In this document: positions 1-5,626 of the stretch, one piece after another
Layout: every line of letters begins with the position of its first letter
Numbering within the stretch: the first letter of the stretch is position 1
Source of the DNA: Deltaproteobacteria bacterium
GTDB lineage: Bacteria; Desulfobacterota; G020345765
Reading direction: 5' to 3'
Assembly (NCBI GenBank): GCA_030616835.1
Contig: JAUWWP010000119.1
Coordinates: 1 to 7,394, forward strand
DNA: 7,394 nt
Notes under the pieces: model-generated
What the model was told of the DNA's origin: nothing
Seen by the model: the letters and a program-made list of their open reading frames with translations, nothing else
Databases searched by the model: none
Translations under genes and position numbers: made by a program

Positions 1-2
1 AG

Positions 3-1124
3 CTCAAGCAGGCAGAAGAGGTGCTGCGGGAGAGCGAAAGTCAATACCGCCTACTTGCCGAAAACATTACGGATGTCATATTAACTCTTGATATGAACCT
101 TAGGCCTACCTATGTAAGTTCCTCCGTGGAGCAGCTGACAGGCTACACTGTTGAGGAAGTAATGCCCCAGACGCCGGAAGAAATATTAACCCCGGCCTCT
201 TTTGAGACTGTTATGAAGGCCTTTGAAGAAGAACAGGCTATAGAAGAAAAGGAGCAGAAGGACCTCTCCAGGACGAGAACGCTTGAGTTTGAGGTCAAAT
301 GCAAGGATGGTTCCACGGTTTGGGGCGAAGGCAAAATGAGTTTTTTGCGTGATCAGAATGGTCAAGCTGTCGGAATTGTTGGGGTCGCCCGCGACATCAC
401 CGAGCGTAAGAAGGCAGAAGTCGAATTGTCACAGGCTCAAAAACAAAGGCTGGCTTCGATTGGGCAGCTTGCTGCCGGGGTAGCGCACGAGATAAACAAC
501 CCTTTAATGGCTCTTTCTGGTGAAATCCAGTTGTTGAAGGGAAAAAGTAAGGACAAAGAACTTGTTGAATCGCTGGAGCTTATGAAAAAGCTTTCCAAGA
601 GAATCGCCGGTATCGTAACTGATATGGTAACATTCTCTCGAGAAATCTCAACCGATGTCAGAGGACCTTCGGACATTAACGCTCTAATGGAGAAAGCCTT
701 ATTGTTGATGAAAAGGCGTTTTGAATCAACCAATATAGAAATTAAAAAGAAGTTTGCCAAAAGTCTGCCCAATCTAATTGTAGATAAAGGGCAGATTCAG
801 CAAGTCTTTACAAATATATTCATGAATAGCTTAGATGCTATGCCAGACGGGGGGAAACTCACTATTTCGACCAAATTAAGCAGAGCCAGAGACGCTATAG
901 AAATAACTTTTGTGGATACAGGGTCGGGGATAGCTGAAGAGAACTTGCCTAAAATATTTGATCCTTTCTTTACCACAAAAGCTCCCGGGAAAGGAAAGGG
1001 GCTGGGGTTATCCGTAAGCTACCGGATTGTTGAAAATCATGGCGGAAGCATTAAGATAGATAGTGAGCCAGACAGAGGAACGAAAGTTTCAATAAGATTA
1101 CCCATAAATGAGGAGAATGGGTAA
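3..1124 (+). CDS. PAS-domain sensor histidine kinase (5' end missing)
   Basis: This is the C-terminal part of a signal-transducing histidine kinase. It autophosphorylates on a histidine and would pass the phosphate to a response regulator; none is visible nearby. The reading frame is open to the window edge and begins with LKQAEE, a typical linker before a PAS domain, so the GTG at 21 is not the real start. Numbering from that GTG, a PAS domain covers about residues 8-127, ending in the usual DITERKKAE linker. A HisKA dimerisation domain follows, with the phospho-acceptor H156 in AAGVAHEINNPL. The HATPase domain has the N box (QVFTNIFMNSLDAM, 261-274), G1 box (DTGSGI, 299-304), F box (IFDPFFTTK) and G2 box (GKGKGLGLS). 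All catalytic elements are intact. The visible part has no membrane segment; further sensor domains probably lie upstream. The HD-domain gene starts 34 bases downstream. Confidence 0.93.
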   Translation, partial: LKQAEEVLRESESQYRLLAENITDVILTLDMNLRPTYVSSSVEQLTGYTVEEVMPQTPEEILTPASFETVMKAFEEEQAIEEKEQKDLSRTRTLEFEVKCKDGSTVWGEGKMSFLRDQNGQAVGIVGVARDITERKKAEVELSQAQKQRLASIGQLAAGVAHEINNPLMALSGEIQLLKGKSKDKELVESLELMKKLSKRIAGIVTDMVTFSREISTDVRGPSDINALMEKALLLMKRRFESTNIEIKKKFAKSLPNLIVDKGQIQQVFTNIFMNSLDAMPDGGKLTISTKLSRARDAIEITFVDTGSGIAEENLPKIFDPFFTTKAPGKGKGLGLSVSYRIVENHGGSIKIDSEPDRGTKVSIRLPINEENG

Positions 1125-1158
1125 CAAGAAAATTTGATGAAAAAACAGGCCAAAAATT

Positions 1159-1737
1159 ATGGAAATGAATAAAGAATTTGGTATAAATCGTGAAAAAGCA
1201 ATAGAGTTATTGAATAACTACATTGAAAATCCAAATATGCTAAAACACTGTTATGCAAGTGAAGCGGTTATGCGGGCACTGGCTAAAAGATTAGGTGAAG
1301 ATGAAGAGAAATGGGCTTTAGCAGGCTTGTTACATGATTTAGATGTAGAGACAGTCAGCGCTGACCTTTCGGTGCATGGATTGAAAACTGTGGAAATACT
1401 AACGGGAAAAGGAGTTGATCCAGAAATAATAGATGCAATAAAGATGCATAATGAGGAAGCCCATGGCAAGAAGCGAAATACTCGTTTCCAACATGCATTA
1501 GCCGGTGGTGAAACTATCACCGGATTAATTGTTGCAACAGCATTGGTTTACCCTGATAAAAAATTAGCCAGTGTCAAAGTAAAATCCATTGTTAAAAGGA
1601 TGAAAGAAAAGCATTTTGCCCGATCGGTAGATAGAGATATTATTCTTGAATGTGAAAAAGTAGGCATAGAACTCAATGAATTTTGCCAGTTGGCCCTGAA
1701 TGCAATGCAGGAAATTGCCGATGTATTGGGATTATAG
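1159..1737 (+). CDS. HD-domain (HDIG-type) metal-dependent phosphohydrolase
   Basis: A 192-residue stand-alone HD-domain protein, a metal-dependent phosphohydrolase fold that usually cleaves phosphomonoesters or phosphodiesters. Visible metal-ligand candidates are H30, the HD doublet H59-D60 in GLLHDLD, and H73, H97 and H102. The segment ITGLIVATALVYPDKK (120-135) followed by a VKVKS stretch matches small HDIG proteins of about 190 residues. In remembered relatives the TGLI segment is preceded by an Asp three residues before its Thr; here that place is E118, a conservative change. There is no signal peptide or membrane segment, so it should be cytoplasmic. The start is either ATG 1159 or ATG 1165 (residue 3); neither has a strong ribosome binding site, so coupling to the kinase gene is plausible. 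Only 3 bases separate its stop from the CARF gene, indicating co-transcription. The substrate is unknown: nucleotide, cyclic nucleotide or another phosphate ester. Confidence 0.88.
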   Translation: MEMNKEFGINREKAIELLNNYIENPNMLKHCYASEAVMRALAKRLGEDEEKWALAGLLHDLDVETVSADLSVHGLKTVEILTGKGVDPEIIDAIKMHNEEAHGKKRNTRFQHALAGGETITGLIVATALVYPDKKLASVKVKSIVKRMKEKHFARSVDRDIILECEKVGIELNEFCQLALNAMQEIADVLGL

Positions 1738-1740
1738 AAA

Positions 1741-2388
1741 ATGAACAAATTGATCCTGACTAATGTTGGGACTTCCGCCCTGGAGAACAGGATTCGCTTT
1801 AATGCAAAGAAATGGCAGGGTAAGAGAAAAGAGCTTTCCCGGCTTTCCCGGGTGATAAGCAGCCAGCTCGATGCAAAAAAATATGGGCGCATAATAAATT
1901 CCGCATGCCGAGAGATCGGGCAGGCTCGCCCGGAAGAAACCTCGGCCGAGATCAAAAGCCTAAATGGGATCGGGACCAGCCTCCAGGATCTGGTAGTTCT
2001 CATTTCCAGTGACACCGCTGAGTGTCTTTTGAATGCTCATATATTGAGAAAAACAATTCTTGAGATCTTTGAATGTAAAAGGGTCGAGGTTAAGGTAGCT
2101 CGCGGCGTTCAGGTAGATGATCCGGTCAGATTCGAAAAAACGGGAATACTTTCCTACTTAAAAATTATTTCAAGATATAAGCAGAAATATGAAGGAAGAT
2201 ATGAAATTATCCTGAATCCTACCGGTGGCTTCAAATGCCTCTGGCCCTATGCAACCCTGGCAGCCATCAATTACGGAATCGAGATGAAATATATCTATCA
2301 ATCTTCCGACCGAATCCTCACCCTTCCGGTTATGCCCTTATCCTCGTTCATTAAATCATTTCCGGGATCTTCTTTATGGGGTCGATGA
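1741..2388 (+). CDS. CARF-domain protein, CRISPR-associated APE2256/TIGR02619 type; candidate ring nuclease
   Basis: A 215-residue protein built almost entirely of one CARF (Rossmann-like) domain, the fold that binds cyclic oligoadenylate second messengers of type III CRISPR systems. Hallmarks are a first strand ending in NVGTS (residues 8-12), the LISSDTAE strand-loop (87-94), a GVQVDD segment (122-127) and the diagnostic ILNPTGGFK motif (157-165). Longer relatives (Csm6/Csx1-like) carry a HEPN RNase or other domain after the CARF; this one stops about 20 residues after LTLPVMP and has none. Length and layout resemble stand-alone Crn1 ring nucleases such as Sso2081, which cleave cyclic tetra-adenylate using a Ser in the N-terminal loop and a Lys near the GGFK motif. 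T11/S12 and K165 are the equivalents by position (inference). It is probably a cytoplasmic dimer. It starts 3 bases after the HD gene and ends 16 bases before a 24-base palindrome, so loss of a former C-terminal domain is possible. Confidence 0.82.
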   Translation: MNKLILTNVGTSALENRIRFNAKKWQGKRKELSRLSRVISSQLDAKKYGRIINSACREIGQARPEETSAEIKSLNGIGTSLQDLVVLISSDTAECLLNAHILRKTILEIFECKRVEVKVARGVQVDDPVRFEKTGILSYLKIISRYKQKYEGRYEIILNPTGGFKCLWPYATLAAINYGIEMKYIYQSSDRILTLPVMPLSSFIKSFPGSSLWGR

Positions 2389-2404
2389 TGAAAATCCCCC
2401 CTAA

Positions 2405-2428
2405 CCCCCCCGATGGCCATCGGGGGGG
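2405..2428. repeat. 24-base perfect palindrome between CARF and ykvA-like genes
   Basis: Seven C, the self-complementary core GATGGCCATC, then seven G form a perfect palindrome. It is preceded by a second C run (CCCCCCTAA, 2396-2404), so the G run can pair with either C run. No T tract follows on either strand, so it is not a standard Rho-independent terminator. The layout resembles mobile-type intergenic palindromes dispersed in many uncultured bacterial genomes. The G run plus AAAGG may act as a strong ribosome binding site for the ATG at 2434, and the hairpin may hide it. Confidence 0.85.
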
Positions 2429-2433
2429 AAAGG

Positions 2434-2832
2434 ATGTTGTTGAAGATGCCTCCTCGACAGAAGAAGGCAAAAGAAGTCGTAAAGGAGATTATTTTTACAA
2501 TTTCTAACCTCCTGAAGCTTCTCTGGTGCCTGGAAACCAACCCCAGGGTGCCGGTAAAGGCGAAAATGGCTCTTCCGGCAGTAATCGCTTATGTTATTTC
2601 GCCGATTGACCTCATCCCTGATTTTATTCCCTTTGCCGGGCAAGTTGACGATATCTACCTGATTATCATTGTCCTTAGATGGATTATGCGCGAAGCGGGG
2701 GAAGATGTGGTCTACGAGTGCTGGAGTGGGGATAAGAAAACTCTGGATTTTATATTGACCGCACTTGACAGCGTAATTGCTTTTCTGCCAAAAAGAATAA
2801 AAGGGATGCTCGACGGAAGATTCAAGTCGTAA
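2434..2832 (+). CDS. YkvA/DUF1232 family protein
   Basis: A 132-residue protein with the YkvA (DUF1232, PF06803) signature. Numbering from the ATG at 2434, the core is AVIAYVISPIDLIPDFIPF (49-67) followed by AGQVDD (68-73): a hydrophobic helix carrying the conserved SPIDLIPDFIP and G-x-VDD elements, then a second hydrophobic stretch YLIIIVLRWIM (75-85). The biochemical role of the family is not established; the two hydrophobic stretches suggest membrane association. The ATG at 2413 is in frame, but it lies inside the palindrome, codes for repeat-derived residues and has only a C-rich leader. The ATG at 2434 follows GGGGGGGAAAGG and is preferred; ATG 2446 is a third option. It is last in the + strand run and may be co-transcribed with the CARF gene if the palindrome does not stop transcription. 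A convergent hairpin and the radical SAM gene follow. Confidence 0.85.
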   Translation: MLLKMPPRQKKAKEVVKEIIFTISNLLKLLWCLETNPRVPVKAKMALPAVIAYVISPIDLIPDFIPFAGQVDDIYLIIIVLRWIMREAGEDVVYECWSGDKKTLDFILTALDSVIAFLPKRIKGMLDGRFKS

Positions 2833-2850
2833 TCAGCCATTATCTATATA

Positions 2851-2916
2851 GATTACAGATTATAGATTTTAGATTGCAGATGATAGATTTCCATCTGAAA
2901 TCTGTAATCTGCAATC
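2851..2916. repeat. Hairpin-forming AGATTNCAGAT repeats between convergent genes
   Basis: GATTACAGAT (2851-2860) and GATTGCAGAT (2872-2881) are direct repeats with one difference. Exact reverse complements of both occur at 2900-2909 and 2907-2916. The best hairpin pairs 2872-2890 with 2898-2916 (17 of 19 positions match) around a 7-base loop. It lies between the stops of the YkvA gene and the radical SAM gene, so it may end or protect both transcripts. Neither side has a clear T tract, so the terminator role is inferred only. Confidence 0.7.
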
Positions 2917-2927
2917 ATTGGTCTTCT

Positions 2928-3803
2928 CTAAAGCCCCCGCAGGAACTCCGGCCGCAGGTAGCCTGGATCAGCCATTGCCCGATCGATGAGCTCAAGCATC
3001 TGCTCTCGGTCCTGAGTCAGAGTACCTCCAATAGGAAGATAATTAGAGGCGTGGTTGCTGCGGAAGATGCAGTTACGCACATTAAGATTTTCTACCAGTA
3101 ATCTGAGCTCCTGAAGGCTTTGTTTCTTATCAATTGGCTGCCAGCCTTCGCCGACATTCTTCCCGAAGGTCTCTTCGAAGGGACCCAGCATCAAGGTTAA
3201 AGCACCGATATACCGGGGGCCTATTTTACTGCAGAGCTCTGCCGTTTTCAGGATATGTCCCCGGCTTCCAGATTTCCCTCCCAGGCCGAGCAGTACGGTT
3301 ACCGACAATTCTAAGCCGGCATTCGTTGCCTTCCGGCACCCTTCTATCATCTGCCCGGGTGTTGCCCCCTTGGCAACTCGTTTAAGGAGCGCATCATCCC
3401 CGGATTCGACCCCATAATAGAGGATCTTCAGTCCATTCTCCCTGAGCTCCCTGAGCTCATCTTCACTCTTGATCAAGAGATTGCCGGGATTGGCATAGAG
3501 GGTAACCCTCTCCAGTAAGGGAAACTTAAAGTGAAGTAGCTTAAGAATCTTGATCAAGACCGCGGTTTTAATTATCAGGGCATCTCCATCAGCCAGGAAA
3601 ATCCGGGTTGCATCCGGCCATACCCGGGCAGCATCGTTAATATCCACCTCTATCTCCTCAAAGCTCCGGATGCGAAACCTCTTCATCTTATACATTGCAC
3701 AGAATTGACAGCGGTTGTGGGAGCAGCCAATGGTTGCCTGAATAATCAGGGAGTTCGCCTCACTGGGTGGGCGAAAAAGAGGCATATCATAAGCTAATGG
3801 CAT
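2928..3803 (-). CDS. Radical SAM protein of unknown substrate, CX4CX2C cluster motif
   Basis: A 291-residue radical SAM enzyme. Its 4Fe-4S cluster would split S-adenosylmethionine to a 5'-deoxyadenosyl radical. The cluster cysteines are C27, C32 and C35 in GCSHNRCQFC, spaced CX4CX2C instead of the classical CX3CX2C. I recognise this spacing from a subgroup of uncharacterised COG1032-like proteins that share the ATIGCSHN-CxFCxMYK layout. Other features are FLADGDAL (69-76, in the place of the SAM-binding GGE loop), YYGVESGDD (129-137), a glycine-rich LLGLGGKSGS (171-180) and the C-terminal block SNHASNYLPIGGT (249-261) ending in LRPEFLRGL. No B12-binding or SPASM domain is present. The start is firm: AGGAG (3810-3814) lies six bases before the ATG. 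It is a single-gene unit on the - strand, convergent with the YkvA gene. Its upstream side is repeat-rich DNA. The substrate cannot be inferred. Confidence 0.9.
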   Translation of the reverse strand: MPLAYDMPLFRPPSEANSLIIQATIGCSHNRCQFCAMYKMKRFRIRSFEEIEVDINDAARVWPDATRIFLADGDALIIKTAVLIKILKLLHFKFPLLERVTLYANPGNLLIKSEDELRELRENGLKILYYGVESGDDALLKRVAKGATPGQMIEGCRKATNAGLELSVTVLLGLGGKSGSRGHILKTAELCSKIGPRYIGALTLMLGPFEETFGKNVGEGWQPIDKKQSLQELRLLVENLNVRNCIFRSNHASNYLPIGGTLTQDREQMLELIDRAMADPGYLRPEFLRGL

Positions 3804-3844
3804 GTGAGGCTCCTAATTATGCGGAAAAATCCTAAACTTTAAAC

Positions 3845-4010
3845 AAATTCTAAATCCTAAATTCTAAATCCTAAATAAATTCCAAATCCAAATTAGCCAA
3901 ATTCAAAACCATTTATCTCTTCAAGATCGTAATGTTTTGTATTTTGATCCGCCTTAGGCGGATTGGTCATTTAATATTATTTAGGATTTGGTGCTTCGTG
4001 CTTAGAATTT
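3845..4010. repeat. Foldback (MITE-like) element with 33-base imperfect inverted ends
   Basis: This fills most of the gene-free stretch 3804-4161. The left end (3845-3877) is made of AAATTCTAAATCCTAAA units. The reverse complement of 3978-4010 aligns to it over exactly 33 bases with 25 matches, best at both outer and inner edges. The 100 bases between hold more AAATCC-like text and the palindrome at 3947-3963. No ORF or transposase is present. The AAATTCTAAATCC text recurs at 7357-7394, so this belongs to a dispersed family. Confidence 0.7.
3947..3963. repeat. Short palindrome ATCCGCCT-T-AGGCGGAT
   Basis: Eight-base arms around a single central T. A close relative with the same TCCGCCT/AGGCGGA arms is at 5611-5626, so it is a dispersed short palindrome, not a unique operator. 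It sits inside the foldback element. Confidence 0.75.
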
Positions 4011-4057
4011 ATTCATCTGTAACACTACCCTACCTATGCACAATTACTTTTGTCGTT

Positions 4058-4138
4058 CTATAGAGATGCTTTTTGAATTTTTTTTACCTCTTCCAGGATG
4101 CGGGGTAGGGCTACGCCGGTTTTCTCGGAGATTACAGG
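4058..4138 (-). pseudogene. Remnant of a second sirtuin-type gene 3' end
   Basis: Positions 4075-4135 match 5668-5728, the 3' end of the sirtuin gene, at 57 of 61 bases. The - strand frame reads VISEKTGVALPRILEEVKKI, identical to the sirtuin C-terminus, then QKASL and a TAG stop at 4058-4060. The four differences fall at third codon positions (GAG/GAA, CGC/CGG, GAG/GAA, AAA/AAG) and are all synonymous. Upstream, the match ends abruptly at 4135 and the frame meets a stop at 4157-4159, so no Rossmann, NID or zinc part remains. The pattern suggests a former paralogous coding sequence that was cut off later, with the HAD gene now abutting it. Confidence 0.75.
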
Positions 4139-4161
4139 GATAAAGGGGTCAGATCGTTACT

Positions 4162-4779
4162 TTAAACATAACGAACCTTTTCTTTTTTCCCAAGATATGA
4201 CTGGACTATGAGAGAAGCCTCGTATAGATTCTCTGCGGAATGTTTAGGCTCAATCGGCAGTGCCCCCTCTTCTCTTCCTGCCTTACCAGTTTTGATCAAA
4301 ATAGTCACACACCCCGCGTTCTCGCCCGCGGCGATGTCAGAGGTTTTGTCGCCGATAAGAAAGCTTCTGGACAAATCGAGTTCGAAATCCTTGGCTGCTT
4401 CTAAGAGCATCCCTGGTGAAGGCTTTGAACACGCACAAGGGGAACCTCCTGGTGGCAAGTGCCTGGGTTCGAGATGCGGACAAAAGTAAAATGCGTCAAT
4501 GTGGGCTCCGGCGTGCTCAATTCTGGATCGGAGTTCCACATTGAATTGGGACATATGCTCGCGGGTGAAAATGTCAAGGGCTATTCCTGCCTGGTTAGAT
4601 ACAATGATAATATCCAGTGGAACCATTGCCAAAAGTTTTAGACCATCAATGGCCCTGGGAATGAACTCAAGTGATTCAACTTGGTGAGGATAGTGCGAAT
4701 CGACATTGATCGTTCCGTCTCGGTCTAAAAACACGGCAGCTCGATAATGTGGAGTAGGCTTTTGTGGCCAATCTCTCAT
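4162..4779 (-). CDS. HAD-IIIA family phosphatase, GmhB-like
   Basis: A 205-residue haloacid dehalogenase phosphatase resembling D-glycero-D-manno-heptose 1,7-bisphosphate 7-phosphatase (GmhB), which acts in lipopolysaccharide or S-layer heptose synthesis in the cytoplasm. Motif I is FLDRDGT with nucleophile D19 and acid/base D21. Motif II is VSNQAG (60-65). The GmhB-type zinc loop is present as C100-P-H102 and C115-A-C117, followed by SKPSPGM with K119. Motif IV is GDKTSD with D144 and D148. Length is close to the usual 180-200, with a slightly extended tail. No other heptose gene is in the window, so the substrate may differ. The start at 4779 lies 4 bases after the stop of the membrane-protein gene, with a GGAG in that gene's last codons, so translation is probably coupled. 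The stop abuts the sequence AGTAACGATCTGACCCC and the sirtuin remnant. Confidence 0.85.
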   Translation of the reverse strand: MRDWPQKPTPHYRAAVFLDRDGTINVDSHYPHQVESLEFIPRAIDGLKLLAMVPLDIIIVSNQAGIALDIFTREHMSQFNVELRSRIEHAGAHIDAFYFCPHLEPRHLPPGGSPCACSKPSPGMLLEAAKDFELDLSRSFLIGDKTSDIAAGENAGCVTILIKTGKAGREEGALPIEPKHSAENLYEASLIVQSYLGKKEKVRYV

Positions 4780-4783
4780 CGTC

Positions 4784-5299
4784 TCAGCTTCTCCGAAAGA
4801 TTACTGTTATCGCTATGGATGCCAGAATATAGATTGTTGTTGCAACAATGAGGGCCATTCTGAATTCGGCTTGCCCGCTCTCTGCCATCCAAAGATAGGC
4901 AAGTGACGCAATGCATACCACCCATAGCGCCCCCAGAAAGAACGTCCGTCGGATTCCAGGCACTGCATGAGCTGCATAATAGGTTTCCCATTCTATGGTA
5001 GGAGAAGTTCCACAAAGACGCGCCAGTTCAGGTTCGATCTTTTCGCGAAGGTAGACTGCAAGAAGTCGATGGATACGATAGCTGTACAGAATTAGAACCG
5101 TGAAGTAGATAGAAACCAGAGGTGCAGCGATAAGAACTTTACCAAGGCCGGTGGCAGAGAGAGAAACTGCTACTATGGCACCAAGGGCAATAGTCAGTTG
5201 GATCGAGTATTTGTCTCGCTGTTCAATCCGTCTCTTGATCTCGTCGCGTATATCCTGTCGTATTGCTTCCAGATGAGCTATTGCCTTCTCTTCGGTCAT
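4784..5299 (-). CDS. Small four-helix membrane protein, family not recognised
   Basis: A 171-residue integral membrane protein that I cannot assign to a characterised family. Residues 1-31 form a charged, probably amphipathic helix (AIRQDIRDEIKRRIEQRDK). Predicted membrane helices by eye are about 32-48, 55-75, 119-138 and 147-167. Between the two hairpins lies a cytoplasmic-looking segment with YLREKIEPELARLCG (83-97) and EWETYYA (103-109). There is no signal peptide, enzyme motif or metal-binding cluster. The paired-helix topology with charged helical parts recalls small membrane effectors such as SLATT proteins, but I see no clear SLATT signature. The start is ATG 5299, with a modest GAGAG upstream and a strong promoter at 5335-5363. 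It is the first gene of a two-gene unit with the HAD phosphatase, suggesting a shared job, perhaps in the envelope. Confidence 0.8.
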   Translation of the reverse strand: MTEEKAIAHLEAIRQDIRDEIKRRIEQRDKYSIQLTIALGAIVAVSLSATGLGKVLIAAPLVSIYFTVLILYSYRIHRLLAVYLREKIEPELARLCGTSPTIEWETYYAAHAVPGIRRTFFLGALWVVCIASLAYLWMAESGQAEFRMALIVATTIYILASIAITVIFRRS

Positions 5300-5334
5300 C
5301 TTAATACTCTCTTAGCTATAATAATTGTAATTTA

Positions 5335-5363
5335 TATATAAAAAAACAAGATGCATTTGTCAA
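5335..5363 (-). promoter_or_regulatory. Sigma70-type promoter for the membrane protein-HAD unit
   Basis: On the - strand, a perfect -35 box TTGACA (5358-5363) is followed by a 17-base spacer (5341-5357) and a TATATA -10 box (5335-5340) in an AT-rich run. The start codon at 5299 is 36 bases further on, giving a leader of about 25-30 bases. Confidence 0.65.
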
Positions 5364-5401
5364 GCTTAATTCACCTCCACCTTAGTCTACTTCGCCGTAG
5401 T

Positions 5402-5437
5402 GGCTACGAAGGCTGAAAGCGGCTGCGAAGGTTGAAA
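5402..5437. repeat. Imperfect 17-base tandem pair GGCTRCGAAGGYTGAAA
   Basis: Two 17-base copies (5402-5418 and 5421-5437) with 15 identical positions, separated by GC. Two further pieces of similar text (CTACTTCGCCGTAGTGGCTACG) precede the first copy. Confidence 0.7.
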
Positions 5438-5556
5438 TCCTCCCTCATTCCTTCGACTTCGCTCAGGACAGGCCCTTCGACGGGGTTTATCCCGAACGAG
5501 GCCGAGGGGCTCAGGACACGGCCAGCCCGGCATTATCTCTGTGTCTACCCCTATTC

Positions 5557-5578
5557 GGGCCGACAGGGACGTCGGCCC
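5557..5578. repeat. Hairpin GGGCCGAC-6-GTCGGCCC
   Basis: Exact 8-base arms (5557-5564 and 5571-5578) enclose AGGGAC. It is a very stable GC-rich hairpin without a following T tract, about 80 bases beyond the sirtuin stop on the - strand. It could stabilise or end the sirtuin transcript, but it looks like part of the repeat mosaic. Confidence 0.65.
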
Positions 5579-5610
5579 CTACTTAAGAATAATTTCAAAA
5601 AACCATTTAA

Positions 5611-5626
5611 TCCGCCTATAGGCGGA
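5611..5626. repeat. Perfect 16-base palindrome TCCGCCTATAGGCGGA
   Basis: A perfect palindrome sharing its arms with the one at 3947-3963. Both copies are in gene-free DNA. It lies 30 bases past the sirtuin stop on the - strand. Confidence 0.8.

Noticed and set aside
1137..1172. 11-codon micro-ORF (MKKQAKNYGNE) overlapping the HD start
   Set aside because: The AGGAG upstream is about 21 bases away, too far, and nothing suggests a leader peptide; chance is sufficient.
1548..2015. 155-residue open frame antisense to the HD and CARF genes
   Set aside because: It is the shadow of two genes with clear family motifs; its own translation shows no domain.
2413..2433. ATG at 2413 as the YkvA gene start
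   Set aside because: It is inside the palindrome with only C-rich sequence upstream; ATG 2434 has a G-rich binding site at proper spacing.
2298..2643. Two - strand open frames over the palindrome region
   Set aside because: They are antisense to the CARF end and the YkvA gene and are extended by the palindrome; no domain.
2872..2916. Standard Rho-independent terminator between the convergent genes
   Set aside because: The stem is AT-rich and neither strand has a T tract after it; kept only as a repeat hairpin.
3841..3900. Possible CRISPR array in the AAATCCTAAA repeats
   Set aside because: The units are contiguous, variable and without spacers; they form a foldback repeat.
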